Source: an uncultured Eubacteriales bacterium
GTDB lineage: Bacteria; Bacillota; Clostridia; Peptostreptococcales; Anaerovoracaceae
DNA length: 7,370 nt
Direction: 5' to 3'
Assembly (NCBI GenBank): GCA_959021945.1
Contig: CAUEYG010000065.1
Coordinates: 1-7,370 of the forward strand
Shown here: one piece after another, positions 6,344-7,370 of the stretch
Numbering within the stretch: the stretch's first letter is position 1
Layout: each line of letters starts with the position of its first letter
Notes under the pieces: model-generated
The model's input: the letters and a program-made list of their open reading frames with translations, nothing else
What the model was told of the DNA's origin: nothing
Databases searched by the model: none
Made by a program: the position numbers and the translations under genes

Positions 6344-7045
6344 ATGAAACCAAATCCAAAGTATATCTCATATTACTATGAAACTATGACTGATTGGCCT
6401 GACCTGGAAGTGGACCCGAAGAAGACGGCCCTCTTGATTGTGGACATGCAGAAAGAATTTATTTCCAGGGAAATTGGAGAGTCCATTGTCTTTAAAGAAA
6501 TGGGCGAGTGGGAAAGATGGCTGCCTTTTCACGACCGGCTGGATGATATTGTCATCCCCAACAATGTGAAGCTGCTGAATTATTTCAGAGACAAGGGGCT
6601 CCTTGTTACCTTTGGGCGTATTGCTTGTCTGCGTCCTGATGGAGAAGACCGGGAACCAGTGCAGAAAACAGAAGGCTGGAACGGAATTTTCCTCTATGTA
6701 AACACAGAAGAGGCGGAAATGATTGACGAGTTAAAGCCTCGTCCCGAAGAAATTGTGGTAAACAAGACAACAGACAGTGTGGTTGCAGGTACAAACTATA
6801 CAAGGTTGATTCGCAACTTGGGCGTGGAGACTGTAGTGGTTACGGGCATTGTAACTGATCAGTGTGTGGCAGGTACTGTACGGGGTCTGGCTGACGAAGG
6901 ATTTAAGGTCATCTGTGTAGAAGACGGGTGTGCTGCAGCCAGCATGGAGCATCACGATGCAGAACTGAAAATTATGAATAAGCTGTACTGTGAGGTACTC
7001 AGCGCAGACCAGACCATTGATGTATTGGAAGGAAAATTAAAATGA
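6344..7045 (+). CDS. Isochorismatase-superfamily cysteine hydrolase
   Basis: The 233-residue protein belongs to the isochorismatase-like fold (PF00857), whose members hydrolyse amide, carbamoyl or vinyl-ether bonds in small molecules through a Cys nucleophile. The triad is complete: D34 in LLIVDMQKEF (30-39), K141 in VVNKTTDSV (138-146), and C174 in VTGIVTDQCVAGT (166-178). The last motif also holds the typical strand before the nucleophile. The metal-site DWH motif of nicotinamidases is absent, so PncA is unlikely. Family relatives with known jobs include N-carbamoylsarcosine amidase, ureidoacrylate amidase RutB and biuret hydrolase, all acting on carbamoyl groups. The N-terminal 25 residues (YYETMTDWPDL region) are an extension before the core. 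No signal peptide is seen, so it is cytosolic. It shares a lysine-riboswitch transcript with the permease, which suggests that it processes an imported lysine-related compound. The exact substrate cannot be read. Confidence 0.92.
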   Translation: MKPNPKYISYYYETMTDWPDLEVDPKKTALLIVDMQKEFISREIGESIVFKEMGEWERWLPFHDRLDDIVIPNNVKLLNYFRDKGLLVTFGRIACLRPDGEDREPVQKTEGWNGIFLYVNTEEAEMIDELKPRPEEIVVNKTTDSVVAGTNYTRLIRNLGVETVVVTGIVTDQCVAGTVRGLADEGFKVICVEDGCAAASMEHHDAELKIMNKLYCEVLSADQTIDVLEGKLK

Positions 7046-7052
7046 TTTTTTT

Positions 7053-7087
7053 AAGAGCCGGGTAGGCGTATGATATGCCCGGCTCTT
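7053..7087 (+). terminator. Hairpin after the hydrolase gene, probable terminator
   Basis: AAGAGCCGGG (7053-7062) and CCCGGCTCTT (7078-7087) pair over ten bases, starting seven bases after the hydrolase stop. Part of the 15-base loop can pair further (CGTA with TATG). The 3' side continues GTCATC, so the usual T run is missing; the T run (7046-7052) lies before the hairpin instead. It may be a weak terminator or a stabilising 3' end of the mRNA. Confidence 0.5.
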
Positions 7088-7118
7088 GTCATCATCATAT
7101 CCTGGGATCAAGGAAAAT

Positions 7119-7149
7119 TTGTTTGTAAAAGGGGACAATTTATTATAAA
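7119..7149 (+). promoter_or_regulatory. Weak candidate promoter of the last gene
   Basis: TATAAA (7144-7149) is a good -10 box. TTGTTT (7119-7124) lies 19 bases upstream and TTGTAA (7123-7128) lies 15 bases upstream; neither spacing is ideal. The region is AT-rich, so chance matches are likely. A new promoter is plausible because a hairpin separates this gene from the hydrolase. Confidence 0.35.
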
Positions 7150-7189
7150 ATATGTTAATATAGTTTTAAATAAGATAAAGGGGAATGGA

Positions 7190-7370
7190 ATGGCTAAAAA
7201 CATGAAAAAGCCCACACCCAAAGTTCTTGTCGCTATATTAATGCTGCTGGTATTTTCAGGGTTTTATTTTTTATTAGCGCCTTATATTAATGAAGGCGTG
7301 GGAGAGGATTATACAGAGGTTAGAAATACTGCAGATGCTGCAGCAAAAGTTGAGACGGAGACTGCAAAAC
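7190..7370 (+). CDS. Unidentified membrane-anchored protein, 5' part only
   Basis: The frame is open from the ATG at 7190 to the window edge, giving 60 codons. AAAGGGG (7177-7183) lies six bases upstream and supports the start; the ATG at 7185 is in another frame that stops at once. The N-terminus is basic (MAKNMKKPTPK) and is followed by one hydrophobic segment at about 12-30, including LMLLVFSGFYFLLA. An acidic, Ala/Thr/Glu-rich stretch (GVGEDYTEV, then ADAAAKVETETAK) comes next. This fits a single-pass protein or an uncleaved signal anchor with its bulk outside the membrane. There is no lipobox cysteine. I do not recognise the family, and the functional domain lies beyond the window. Confidence 0.75.
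   Translation, partial: MAKNMKKPTPKVLVAILMLLVFSGFYFLLAPYINEGVGEDYTEVRNTADAAAKVETETAK

Noticed and set aside
6344..7045. Nicotinamidase (PncA) as the identity of the hydrolase.
   Set aside because: The DWH-type metal-binding motif of nicotinamidases is missing, although the catalytic triad is shared.
7088..7100. TCA/ATC triplet repeat after the hairpin.
   Set aside because: About three units only; no evidence of function.
1..7370. Mobile elements, CRISPR arrays, tRNA or rRNA genes.
   Set aside because: None was recognised; the window is compact chromosomal coding sequence without transposase, long terminal repeats or repeat-spacer pattern.

Overview
The window looks like chromosomal DNA of a Clostridia-type member of the Bacillota. 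The GC content is moderate, Shine-Dalgarno sites are strong (AAGGAG, AGGGAGG), the core order is prfA-sua5-rpiB-upp, and there is a lysine riboswitch with an intrinsic terminator. The genus cannot be told from the sequence. All genes read on the + strand.

Left part (1-4652) is a tightly packed housekeeping operon. An extended -10 promoter (TGATATAAT) lies ahead of prfA (release factor 1). Next come sua5/tsaC (t6A tRNA modification, start overlapping the prfA stop), rpiB (ribose-5-phosphate isomerase B), upp (uracil phosphoribosyltransferase) and tyrS (tyrosyl-tRNA synthetase). Three of the five act in translation; rpiB and upp connect through ribose phosphate and PRPP. The annotated upp start is at 2679, because that ATG has the ribosome site and gives the normal family length.

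Middle part (4653-4998) is 346 bases without a gene and is almost wholly explained. It holds a candidate promoter, a complete lysine riboswitch (L-box) aptamer at about 4711-4878 with P1, P2, P3, P4 and P5 readable, and an expression platform with a terminator at 4921-4952. A competing antiterminator reuses the 3' strand of P1. No terminator was seen between tyrS and the riboswitch, so the riboswitch may also gate read-through from the upstream operon.

Right part (4999-7045) is a two-gene unit under this riboswitch: a 12-helix APC permease that resembles E. coli PuuP (putrescine importer), and 16 bases later an isochorismatase-superfamily cysteine hydrolase with an intact Asp-Lys-Cys triad. 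Because lysine should switch the unit off, its job is probably to supply lysine, by direct uptake or by taking up and hydrolysing a lysine derivative. This pairing is the most interesting point of the window.

After a hairpin (7053-7087) and a weak candidate promoter, an unidentified gene with an N-terminal membrane segment starts at 7190 and runs off the end.
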